The position numbers and the translations under genes were made by a program. This document shows, in pieces, positions 11,249 through 21,933 of a stretch of 64,000 nt of DNA (the first letter of the stretch is position 1; every line of letters starts with the position of its first letter). Source of the stretch: Gymnopus androsaceus JB14 (lineage: Eukaryota > Basidiomycota > Agaricomycetes > Agaricales > Omphalotaceae); the NCBI GenBank assembly GCA_009733575.1, contig ML769407.1, forward strand, positions 1 through 64,000, given 5' to 3'. Below the pieces are notes generated by a model that was given only the letters and a program-made list of their open reading frames with translations, searched no databases and was not told where the DNA came from.

Positions 11249-12540
11249 CCTCGAGATAATCACTTCCGAACGATATACATAAAGCCATCAAATCCCCCTT
11301 CACCAACTGTAGTAATTGTTGTCGCTTCAACATCTGTGTCTCCTTTTATATCAGCCAAAAGTTGCCTAATGCCAAGTACAAAGTGAAGTAGATCCTCGTC
11401 GGTGACACTTAGGTCATTGACTAGTCCGAATAATACGACGTTGTCCACAAGCTATCGAAGAGAAAGGATGAACAGGATCGTAAACACGAGAAGCAGTAGA
11501 GTGTAGATAAAATAACGTACAATTACACCGCCCTTTTTCACGAGACGCTTGGCTTCAGTAAAATACTTGGGGTACGATGCCTTGTCAGCGTCGATAAAGA
11601 TCAAGTCGAACGGGACATCGGGATGAAGATTCTCCATCGATTCGCCTGCAGGACCAACAGTGATTTTGCACTTGTCCTCAAGTCCGGCCTTGGCGAGATT
11701 TTCTCTGGCGACCTTGTGAAAAATCTCGTTTAGAGGTGGTCGAACAAAAGGTAATGACGTGTAGTTGGCTCACCTTGGCGTAAGTTTCATCGATCTCAAG
11801 GCTGATCAGAGTCCCTTCATCTGGAAGAGCTCTCCCCATCCAGATGGTAGAGTACCTAGTAAGTCATTAATTATCAATCGCGCTTCATAACTGTCGTCAA
11901 TAGTACACACCCTCCCAGAGTCCCAACCTCCAAAATCCTCTTCGCTCCTATAGACCGAGCTATCAAATTCAAAAGTTTTCCCTGTGTAGCACTGACAGCA
12001 ATTTCAGGCAATCCATGGTCGATACAATTCTTCACGGCGAAGTCCAAAACGTCGTCTTTGGCAATGAGAAACGAGTTGTGGTAACTCTCGGATTTTGTCC
12101 AGTCGACGATGGAGGTGGCGGCCGTGTAGTGAGCCTGCAATTTGTTCATGATGTATGGATAGCTAAATGAGGGAAAGATGGTGCGGTGTGTTATCGTTTG
12201 TCAAGCGTTTGACAAGGCTTTATACCCATCCTAGATCGCGTCTTCACACAATCACAGTGCAGAAGAGTGTCACTAGCGCAGCGCCCTAGTGTAGGCCATT
12301 GGAAAAAAAATAGGTAATTGGTGATTGAATCAGCATAAAATCGGCTCTCTTCTTCCATTCATTGGCCACGCAAGCTCGCACAACAGCAAAATGATTACAA
12401 GCCGATAACTGGTATGGTTCTCTGTCTCATCCATTGAAGGTCGGGACGCTGAAGCTGCGCCGCAAGTACTGAATAAGTTTTGACTATAGGACTCGGAGGA
12501 TTAAAAACGACGCAAATGCAGCGATTTGTAGGGTGGGTTG
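11249..12540. repeat. Tandem segmental duplication, copy 2
   Basis: Partner of 8051-9530, in the same orientation about 3.2 kb away. It covers the whole methyltransferase gene and its upstream DNA as far as the GACGCAAATGCAGCGATTTG block near 12510, which matches GACGCACATGCAGCAATTCG near 9492. Confidence 0.85.
11260..12149 (-). CDS. Class I (CCoAOMT-type) SAM-dependent O-methyltransferase, intact copy
   Basis: Four exons (12149-11911, 11855-11774, 11712-11521, 11451-11260) total 705 nt, giving 234 residues, the usual length of the family (about 220-250). Phases agree at all three GT-AG introns. The N-terminus MNKLQAHYTAATSIVDWTKS is followed by HNSFLIAKDDVLDFAVKN. The SAM motif is ILEVGTLGG near residue 75, and PDVPFDLIFIDADKASYPKY holds the catalytic/metal Asp. 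LVDNVVLFG supplies the third conserved Asp-Asn region, and the protein ends GGFDGFMYIVRK. Fungal members methylate catechols and other small phenolics, but the substrate here is unknown. The adjacent copy is nearly identical in protein except for a frameshift, so this one may be the only working copy. The start ATG is supported by conservation of both copies from this point. Confidence 0.85.
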
Positions 12541-14361
12541 ATGAAACTCGGAGATTCCAGAAGGGTATGAGCGCTCAGTCACAAAAACATGTGATGTGAC
12601 CATATTCACCACTCATTAATGATTAATCAGTCGAACTTGAAGTAAGTGTTTGCTGCGCCTCTACCTGAGCTGTATATTCAAATCGCTCTATGTAGCATCT
12701 AGGTTTAACTCTAATACTGTATTATGGGATGTCCCTTACGAATCTTTGATGATTGATATGTCGAATCTTAGTTTCAACTTTCAATGGCGACAAACCATGG
12801 AGGTAATTTTTTGCTGCTCTTGTTACCGCAACCAGTCCATAAAAAATTCGCTTCTAGTAGTAGTAACGATACCAGGACGCAGACACTCTCTCCTCCCTCC
12901 GCAATCCGCACTCGGCGATAGCCAAAAACTCGTGTACGGTTTTGCCATAACTAAAGCCGTCTTCCTTCTTGAACAATGAAAATGGGATAGTCCATGAATC
13001 CTAAAAACAGCGTCAATCGCCACCTTGATAATATGATCCGCCGTAAATTCATCACAATGGCAGCAGCTTGTCAGAAGGCTAACGCTTGGTGGGAATCGAG
13101 CTGGTATGAAGATCGAAACCCATCAGATCACCCCTTGCGCCGTATTTTGCTGTTGTGTCGAAGCATTTGGCTCTTTTTAAATGCACTCCTTTTTACTGAA
13201 GATTGGTGAGCAGTTGGGTTTGGGTGAGCCAAAGTGGATAATGGTGTAACAGTTGAATCTCGAGTCAGTCGTTGTTGATCTCGAGTCGTTATTGTACAAT
13301 GAATTGGTGCTATGTGCGCAGTGTTTCTCAGCTTACCGATTGCAGTTGAGCGGGCCGAGCTGGAGTACTAGAGAGTTGAACAAACGATGAGAAGGTTGAG
13401 GCAATGCTCAACTGCTGGGTCCTGTTCGTGTCCGAATTCTCTTGAAGCGAGTCCTAAATCTTATCTGCATTAAGTGGAGCCTCGTACAAGTCGAACCAGC
13501 TGGATTATCCTTTTCGGCTCATTTGAGTCGGTCTCGTCATTTGGTTCATTCTGTAGGCTTCCGCCAATGCTCAACAGCTTACGTTGGTGCGACTCGAATG
13601 GTTGAAAGCATGGTAAGCCCATTAGCAAAACTGTGTGTAGCCTCATGCTATAGCGTCGCGGACATTGAGAAATGAGTCACAAAAAGCAGGTGCCACCTAC
13701 ACTTACGAGGCACACTGTGCACGCGTGACGGTAAGTACAAGAGGAGAATTTCCCAGCGAGATTGGTTAGATCAAGTTGTTTTGAGCTATAGCGGAGTGAG
13801 GTTAGCTATGACTTGAACGCGGAAGAATAGGATTCACGTTCAACCAATGGCAACATGTGCTCCCAAAGCAGTAATCTCAGCAACTCGGCCTAGCATCTCG
13901 GGGGCCGTGATCAGTCAAGGATCAGGACATTCACAAAGTAACGGAGGGCGCAGAGCTTGAGGTTTCCAAAATAGTTGGTGTCGAAGGGACTAGTGATTCG
14001 AGTAGCAGGATGGTACAGTCTTTCCAATAAGAAGGGAAGGCGGAAAAAGACACTGGCAACTCTTTAAAGTTTACAGGAACGCAGCACGCTACAGCACCCA
14101 CCAATAAATCCTTTGAGTCAACTTCGGGATCATGACGAAGAATCAACACCGAATATTACCCCTACAAGGGTCAAATTAAACGATTGAAAGAAAAGTGAGG
14201 CGCAGAGTCGCGCTTATGTCTAAGCGCCGTCGGCCCGAAGTTCATTGACTTACATAATACGCTTGATCTTTTCCGAACCAGTGCTCTTCTTGGTCGCAAC
14301 GCGATACCCGGACCATTTCTAATTTATCCGATACCTTTTGGGTACGACCTATCTAAACTCG
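12541..14361. other. Intergenic, only weak open frames
   Basis: Short open frames (for example 12994-13209 plus and 13931-14149 minus) carry no family motif, and no exon chain could be built. The DNA just before 14362 should contain the promoter of the rightward coiled-coil gene. Nothing else is recognised. Confidence 0.45.
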
Positions 14362-16448
14362 ATGTCGCCCGGTGGGATGGCGAACACCAGCTCTAGCGCT
14401 GGACACGACTCCGTAGACTCGCTGCTGACTTCGCTTGCCAAGGAGGTTAATAGGAACGTGAGTTATTCCGTTTCGTGCGCGCGTTGAACGAAGTAATTTA
14501 CGAGAATTTGTGTAGCGTAAATACGAAACTGCTAAAGAAGCAGAAATCCAAAGATTGACGGATTCACTGGAGAAATCAGAGGAAGCCTGTAGAGGGGTAA
14601 GTAATTTGCTTCACAGTTGTACTCAGTAAGGTACTGATCGCACAGATAGCTCAACGCTTCTCTATCTCACAGAGAAGCCTGTATTATTCGACTCGAAGTC
14701 GCCCTCGAGAAAGCCGAGGTATCTCTCAGGGAGGCCGATGAAGGAAGAAAGGAGGCTCGGAGAGAGAGAGATGACGCTAAACAAGACCGAGACGACGCTA
14801 AACTGCAACGAGATGACGCGAGAAAGGAACGGGACTCTGCTCACAAAAACCTCGACCGTGTCACAGCCTCCTACGAATCAACTGTTCATGATTTAAGGCA
14901 AATCAAAATTGAACTCGATGGTGCAAGAGCTGAACGAAATTCCGTGGTGAAATTGTTGCATCAATCGCAGCTCGAGGCGGAGGAATGGAAGAGGGAAGCT
15001 GAGAAGAGGGAAGTTGAGGTGAGGATTTGGTTATCGTGTTTATATCTCGTATTGACGCCCATCCATGCAGGCAACCCATCTCTGTCGCGAAATCAATCAC
15101 TGGAAAGACCAAGCTCGGGAAGCCGAGAGGCTACGAGTTGCAGCAGATGGTGAAGAGAGACGTACGATTAGTATCAAGCTGGATGATGTTTTGCAGGAGC
15201 TTAAAGATGTACGAACGGCTTCGAGTCGCGATCAAGTTCCTTTCCTCCTCGGATCTCAGTCTCGAGAAATGAAAATTGAAGATCAGCAGCAGGAAAGGAT
15301 CTTAGGCCCGCTCACTCCAGCTTCTTCCAGTCATGCAGATGGAGATTTGGACGCTAACGACAACAAAAGTCCCAGTCCGGTGCGTGTGCGTGGACGGAGA
15401 GCCGGGAATGGACAGAATGCTACCAGCACCACCTCTCACACTGTTTCTACTCCTACCGCCACAGTGGCCAGTGCCCAGCGAAGAACCACGATTACGAAGA
15501 CGCCCAAAGTGTTGAAGACACCCAAGGCTGAATCTTCATCCACTGCCACGAAACCCAAACCTAAACCTAAAGCATTATCGATGGCTTCAGGCAGTGATTA
15601 CTCCCGCAACTCCTCCATTGCTCCGCTGGTTTATCCCGATCCCGAGCCTGAAGAGTTTACATCTACCTCTACCTCGAACTCCTCCTCCAAGCTCCGCAGT
15701 GTCACCAGAACCCGCCTCGTACGCCGCGTCAGTGAACACAGGTTTTCTATCTACCCTGGCGACGGGCCTAGAGGAGAAGCCGAGATTAAGAGTGAACCAG
15801 AGGAGGAGGATGATGATGGGGCACAACAGCTGGATCAGTTGGCGACAGGAGAGGGAGAGGATCATGGACGACGATCAAGTAGAAGGAGCTCATCGTCCAA
15901 GCGCGAGATTCCAGGGTTCCCGGAATGCTCATTCTGGCTCTTCCCACATGCGTAATGCACCTGAGAGGTCGGGAAGTGCCTGGGATTTGTTCAATGAGGA
16001 GCAGCGACAACACGTAGTTGCGGGGCCTTCGAGAACAGTTGGGTTGGCCTTGCAGAGGAAACGGAAACAACCGCTGCTCCAAACAACCAGGAGACCGGCT
16101 CATGGCAAAGCGCGGTATGTCGAAGACGATCAAGATGGTGAAAATGCTGAGGAGGAGGAGGAGGAGCACAACCGTCATCGTCGACGAACCAAAACGCCGG
16201 TACATCCCAAAGCAAGACAAAAGCGGTCTTTTTCTACCTCATCGGAATCGTCTGAATCAGACGCGTCGTCGGTAGATGAGCTGATGATCACTGGGTCTGC
16301 GCTCGAGGATTCACCGCCATTACGTCCGCGTACACCACGTACGCCACATCCCTTGAATTCAAACTCGAAGAAACGCGCCCATACGCCTGTACATGAGGGC
16401 ATCTCGAAAGAGGCGGACCAGGGAGGGAAAAGGAGGCGAAAGCAGTAG
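14362..16448 (+). CDS. Coiled-coil protein with basic/acidic disordered C-terminal half; one frame break
   Basis: Exons are 14362-14457 (32 codons), 14516-14596 (27 codons), 14650-15018 (123 codons) and 15071 onward. All introns are phase 0 GT-AG of 52-58 nt. Residues about 30-240 form a strongly charged coiled coil, including a repeat of the type RDDAKQDRDDAKLQRDDARK. The rest is Ser/Thr/Pro-rich with SPSPVRVRGRR, KTPKVLKTPK, an SEPEEEDDDG acidic patch, E6 and KR-rich tails ending KKRAHTP...GGKRRRKQ, suggestive of a nuclear, phosphorylated protein. The frame used to 15955 must shift by +1 somewhere in 15850-15930 to join the clearly coding frame that ends at 16448. I found no GT-AG intron of suitable length and phase, so an indel is likely. 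Without it the product is 476 residues, with it about 640. Function unknown. It is convergent with the next gene. Confidence 0.7.
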
Positions 16449-16714
16449 TAATGCATGTTCTCTACTTATTCACCGAGCTCGATATTAGTCTCGCTCGCTG
16501 TATACCTTTACGCTGTACAACTAAATAAGTGTGTAGCCCGTTTGTATTTTCAATGTACCACTGCTGTATCACAATTCCTCGAGATAAGAGAAACTAAAAA
16601 CATGAAAGCATTATGAACTAATTACACTGACGATAAAACTAGTAGAGCGTAGAGTACATGGGACAATATGTACAATCATAAGCTATGTAGGCAAGAGTAC
16701 ACGACGAATTTTGT

Positions 16715-19700
16715 TTACAGCATTATAATACACTGATATCTGACTAGTCGATTAGGAAGCATGATTATAATATCTCCTACTCCTCTTCCTCTTCCTCTAT
16801 AGTGCTTTCCCCCTCGTCTAGTTTGATTATAATTCATAGGGGCGTATTCCGGACTTGGACTTCTTCGAAAAGCTGGATAGTGTGTATGGAGATAAGCTTG
16901 GACTGGGACTTCTTCGAAAGCTTGGAGGACTATCAGCCCAACTTGGACTTCTCCGAATAGCTGGATAAAGGGTAAATATATGTATCTCAATAACGACGGA
17001 ACCACTCACACGGACTACCCTCACGACGTCCAGGTTGACGATGTATAGAAGTATCGCGTCCTCGATTACCAGGACCAGTTGGGGCTGAAAGCAAGCGCAA
17101 AATTTGTGAGCATAAAGTCGAAATCGCAAAAATTCAAGAAATGACGAACTTCCACTGAATAGAGTCTGCTCTTCAATCTCTCTAGAACCGCCATGGCCGG
17201 GTTGACGAGCTGTGGGTAAAGAAGATTAGAATCAAGTTTTTTTTGGCACAAGATAGAGATCAAAAAGCAAATCGTCGAAATCAATATCCAAGGAAAAAAA
17301 GAGAAACAAACATACTTGGCCCTGTAATACTGCTAGAAGTACCTGTCTCCATCTCTGAAGCAGGAAGTCTATCCAGTTTGACTCTGGACCACCATGCAGC
17401 AATGGTAGCCTGGCTCGGAGTCGGAGTATCACTGTCGAGAGATTGCGAGTTTTGCCCATTAGCAGGCGACAGTGTAGCGGTTAAGTCCAAAGGTCCTTGA
17501 ATGCTAGAAGCGGCGGTAGAACTTCTACCCGGTCTGCTAAAACTAGTAGCCTGAATCTCATTTCTCATCGGCGTCGAGGCAACCTGCAAGTTTTGAATAG
17601 GCGGATTAGCTGTAGCGCCAGTTACCGATGGACCCAACGCCATGGTCGATCCATGAGCAGGTGACGACTTCGAAGGTAGTGAGCTGTTAAAGCTCAAAGG
17701 ATCGCGAATGCAACTAGGAGTAGATCCAGACATTGCTGTAGTACCATCCAGTCTGAAACTAGTAGGCTGACTCGGACCACTGACAGGAGATTGATCCACT
17801 ATCGGAGTCGAAGCAGACTGCAAGGACTGAACTGGAGGATCAGCTTTGGGAGCGCCGACAAACGGCGCTCCGGTCCAGGTCGAAGGTGGTGGCTTCGAGG
17901 GTAAGCTCGTAAGTCTTCGAGAAGCAGCCGTAGTAGGAATTTCATCCGGAACAAAACTTGCGGAAGAAGTAGTAGCCTGAGTCGAAGGCTTTCTACCACC
18001 AGGAATAGTCGTTTCACCACGGTCTGAGCTACTGATAGTCGGAGATTGCTTCACTATCGGTATTGTCGGCGACGAGGTAGACTGCAGGGATTGAACTGGA
18101 AGATTGGTTTTGGTAAACGGCGCCACGGCGACAGGTCCTCGAACGCCGGAAGCAAAAGCAGGCAGGGCTGTCCAAGGAATAGGCTGTCTAATGATTAGAG
18201 GAATATCATCCAGTACGGAAGTAGTAGCCTGACTCGGAGGTCCTCTACCAGCACCAGCACCACTGGCCGGAGATGTGTTCGATATCGGCGCACACTGCGG
18301 GTGAGTGTTGACTTCGGTAGTAGGGGTAGTACTGATAACGTGCGCTATGGACGTTCCATTAGCAGGTGACGATAACTGTGTAGTTGGTGGCTTGGCAACG
18401 ATAGGGGAGGAAGCAGCCCGAGTAGAAGTAATAGGATGAGGGGAGCAAGCAGGTCGAGAAAGCCTGGGATCGGCCGTCCGATTGGAACTCGAGTTTACGG
18501 ATGCAGGTACAGGTCTGGGATTCAGTTTCGTACTGAAGGCATACTGGGTTGCTGCGCGTGAATATTGGGCTGGTGATGCGAGGGAAGGGGTATTGGCAAG
18601 GGAGGAGGGAAGGGGTATTGACAGAAATCGTGGTGTGGGAGGAGGGGTATTGGTAGGGGAAGAGGAAAGAATCTGATTGGAGGTAGCAGGACTAGACGGG
18701 GGAAGAGGCTGAGGAGGGGAAGAAAGCAGGCGGCTATTGCGGATAGAAAGTCTGGGATCAGCTGTCCGACTGGAAATCGAGTTCTCCTGTGCATATGGAG
18801 CATTGCCATACTTGGGTGGCGCTTCCACTGTTTTCGACAAGTTCGTACCATCCCAGGAGTTAGCTTTCTCCTGTGATGAAGGGGTACTAGGAGGTGCCGA
18901 AAGCCTGGGATCAGACGTGCGAGTTGAAGTCGAGGTTGAACACGCAGGCTTAGGAACTGCTGTGTCAGACGTTCTAGGTCGCTTGGATGCACGTTGAACG
19001 TCACTCTGTTGAACCTGATGATGTTCATCTCCTGGACGTTTCGTTGGTACTATTGAAGAATAACGGTTAATTACACTCTCGATAAGCAAACAGATCACTT
19101 ACCATTACTATTGCCAGGGCTCGTCGAACTTGAATCCGAACTTTTACGGGCAGGAGCCTCTGTCTGTGACGGTCGAGTTCGCTTAGATTTCCGTTCATTC
19201 TCATGAGGCGTTGGCAAACGTTTCAACGAAGGTGGTAAAATTAATTCATCTGTTGATGATGATTTGCTTTGAGTACCTGTAACTTGGTTGAAATATGTAG
19301 ATGAATTAGAGAGCTTGAGGCAAAGTCTACTCACCTGAACCAGGAGAAACTTTGGAACCAGACGACCTAGAGCCTGTTAAGGGATCTGATGGTTTAGTGC
19401 CTATAACTTTCGTTGAGTGATATATTAACTGGAATAGTCAAAGGAGCACCTACCAGAAGGAGACGAGACTGGGTCCGTTGAGAAAGTTGCGAAAACAGAA
19501 CGTGTAGCGTTCGCATTTGCATTGATCGAGCTCGGGTTAGAATTAGATGGTGACGACGCTGTTGGTGTTATGAACATTCCTTCGGCTGATTTATTCTTCT
19601 TGGAGGATAATGACCATGAAGGAGCTCCCTGACAGCTTTCGGTGCTAAAATTTGAGCATGTCCTCGATCAGTAGATGAAGTCGAGACCATAGGCAGAACT

Positions 19701-21412
19701 TGAGGTAGTTTAGAATTGGTTGTGTTTTCCGCTTTCAATGTGTGTTAGAATAACTTTAAATAGAGAGATAAGAACGTACCAGCGGCCTGAGAGGAAGCTA
19801 CAGTCGTGGATGCTTTCAGACTCGCAATCATCTGGTCTCTCTTCTTCAATGTCTGTTTAAGCTGCTGGGACCAGCGCACAAGGTGGTCGACACGAGCGGA
19901 GATGATAGGGATCACAGCGTCGGTGTGGACTGTGAAACTTTCCGGAACGATCGGAGGAGTTGGGGGAGAAGACTCTGAGGTTGGACGTTTGACGGCCAGC
20001 TTGTGAAGATACTCCAAGAGAGAAACGAGTTTCGGACAAGGTCTCAGCACATATGAATCATGTTCTATGAATGCAATCTCGTGGTGACGGAGAATAGCGT
20101 CTAGCGAAAAAATCCGCTTCGCGAAATTCTCTTCCATTTGCTTCGCCTCCTGCCGGTTAGCAGAAATTTCACAAAGAAGATCCTCCATTTGTTGTCCTGT
20201 GGCTGTACGTTCGCTTTCCAGGTTATGAATGATACCATTGAGCAACGAAACCTCCTCTGCGTGGCTCTCTTTAGCTTGGCACTCTTCCTGCTGTACAGCA
20301 GAAAGTTGGCCATTAAGATCAGTCACCTGTTGTGCAGCAGCTGAGCGTGCGGCTTCAGTTTCACGAATGATAGCGTCCAACGAAGAGATCCGGTTACCAA
20401 GCTTTTCTTTCACTTCCTTCTCTCGGGCCCCTTCCTCCTGCGCAGCGAAAAGTTGACAACGAAGATCATCCATTTGGTGTGCCGCAGTTGTCTGTGCATC
20501 GTTAAGGTTTCCGCGCATGTGATCGATGGAGATAGCCAAGGCCTGTGAAGACAAATGGTATTTGTCTGCAGCAGCTTTCGCTCGAGAATGCACGGAAGCT
20601 AGTCGTTTCCTAGCCTGCCTGACGAGTTGTTTCTCATCCTGCAACGCACGAGCAGCGGTATCGCGTTCCGTCTCGACAATCCAACGTTCATCCTTCACCT
20701 TCCACAAGTCCTGCGCATATCGTTCGACTTCTTTCGTCGATTCAGCCAGAGCTGCGTCTGCGTCACGGGAAGATTGCGCATGCTTGGTTCGAATAGAGGT
20801 GATGAGCGAGTTGGACTCCCGTCGCAAACGCTCAATGGCCTTCGCCTCATGATTAGCTCCTTCGCGCGCCACTTTCTCTAGGCGACTTGAAAATTCGACG
20901 CGATTCTTCTCCATTTCATCCAAAAGACGTTCCTTTTCTGCGTTGCTGCTCTCCTTCAAATTCGCAAGTTCCGTTTCCAATCTCGATTTTTCGCGCTTCA
21001 TCTCAGAGACGAACAACTCGAGTGACTCCATTTTCGACCTCGATTTTTCTGCTTCGCCCCTGAGAGATTCAACCTCGCGCTTTGCAGCCTCTTCCGCTCT
21101 CCTTGCTCGTAGCCTATCTTGTTCCAGCACTTGGAACTGCGCACGCAGTGAGTTCAATTCTGCCTGAACATCCTGCTCTGTACTTTGAGCCTTAACGTTT
21201 ACCTCCAAATCCTCCTCCTTCGCGGTGTCAAGTTCTGGCTGTTGAAGTTTCTGCTGAACTTCTAACTGTGCCAACTTGGTTTGATAATAAACAGCGACTT
21301 TATCGCGCTCTTGGTTAATCAGAGACGTGATTAGAGCTGTGTAGGTACCCAGCGTATTAGAAGAGCATGGAAACGAGAGTGGAGGGGTCGGGTTCTGATT
21401 GAAATGTGACAT
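16715..21412 (-). CDS. Gene A: long coiled-coil plus Ser/Thr/Pro-rich protein with RTxDPRLS motifs and alternative RGG or RS-like tail
   Basis: Nine exons: 21412-19780, 19731-19688, 19628-19454, 19400-19335, 19276-19103, 19049-17316, 17209-17156, 17084-17010, and a last exon starting at 16960 (stop 16827) or 16872 (stop 16715). Phases agree throughout, giving 1362 or 1370 residues. Residues 1-540 are coiled coil with a repeated roughly 46-residue module (QQMEDLLCEIS-type) and a PTPPIVPESF linker. The remainder is disordered, Ser/Thr/Pro-rich and nuclear-looking (KRPGDEHH, KRPRTSD), with three R-T-[SA]-D-P-R-L-S motifs (about 18921, 18768 and 18480) and three P[VI]Q[SN]LQ repeats (about 18090, 17820 and 17590). 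The tail has either RRSPSWADSP/FRRSPSPS or FRRSPSPEYAPMNYNQTRRGG followed by HYRGRGRG. A paralogue lies at 35548-38022. The domains suggest an RNA- or chromatin-associated scaffold, which is inference. The intron 17155-17085 has a weak donor (gtggaa). Confidence 0.75.
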
Positions 21413-21933
21413 GAATCGAAGTCGAGAGTTGGCAAAACGAGAATGGGTGGGTTGGGTTTTATCGAGTTAGTGTTTCTGTTGGAATTGTTAGGAAAACATA
21501 GTGAGAGAGATACAGACGATGAAGGTCAAAAGGAAGGAACGATACGAGCGCTTATCTACTTCTTGCCCAAAAACCAATAGCGGTTATTTCTGCGTTTCAT
21601 TCTTGCCAATTGCCAAATGTCAAATCAAATAGCGTTGCAACAAGGCGTGTATCGGACATTATGGAGCTATTCGAAGAAATACTAACAGTAAGTAGACGCG
21701 TATAAAGATATAGCAGCTACCGTGTCAGTATTACTACTAGACAGTAATATATAATCGATAGCATATGTGGTCCGATGTTAAGTAGAAGAAAAAGCAACAC
21801 AAGATCTGATCGATATATGAATTTCATAAAGTCGACATAGATACCTAACTGTCCATCCCAGAACCCAAGACAAAATGCTTCAAAAATACCGATCGTTGGT
21901 CGCTCCTGGTAGCTGGCGAGACAGATCAGTATA
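21413..21933. other. Intergenic between gene A and the annexin-fusion gene
   Basis: Holds the presumed promoter of gene A (left part) and the 3' region of the annexin-fusion gene (right part); both run leftward. No clear TATA box or other element was identified. Confidence 0.5.

Noticed and set aside
15594..15850. Front half of the second long frame over the coiled-coil gene
   Set aside because: Out of frame with the exon chain and rich in Leu/Pro shadow sequence. Only its part after about 15880 is judged coding.
17085..17155. Retained sequence (no intron) in gene A exon 7-8 region
   Set aside because: Read-through is open but gives a hydrophobic stretch unlike the rest. Splicing gives a Gly/Arg-rich sequence leading smoothly into the RRSPS tail.
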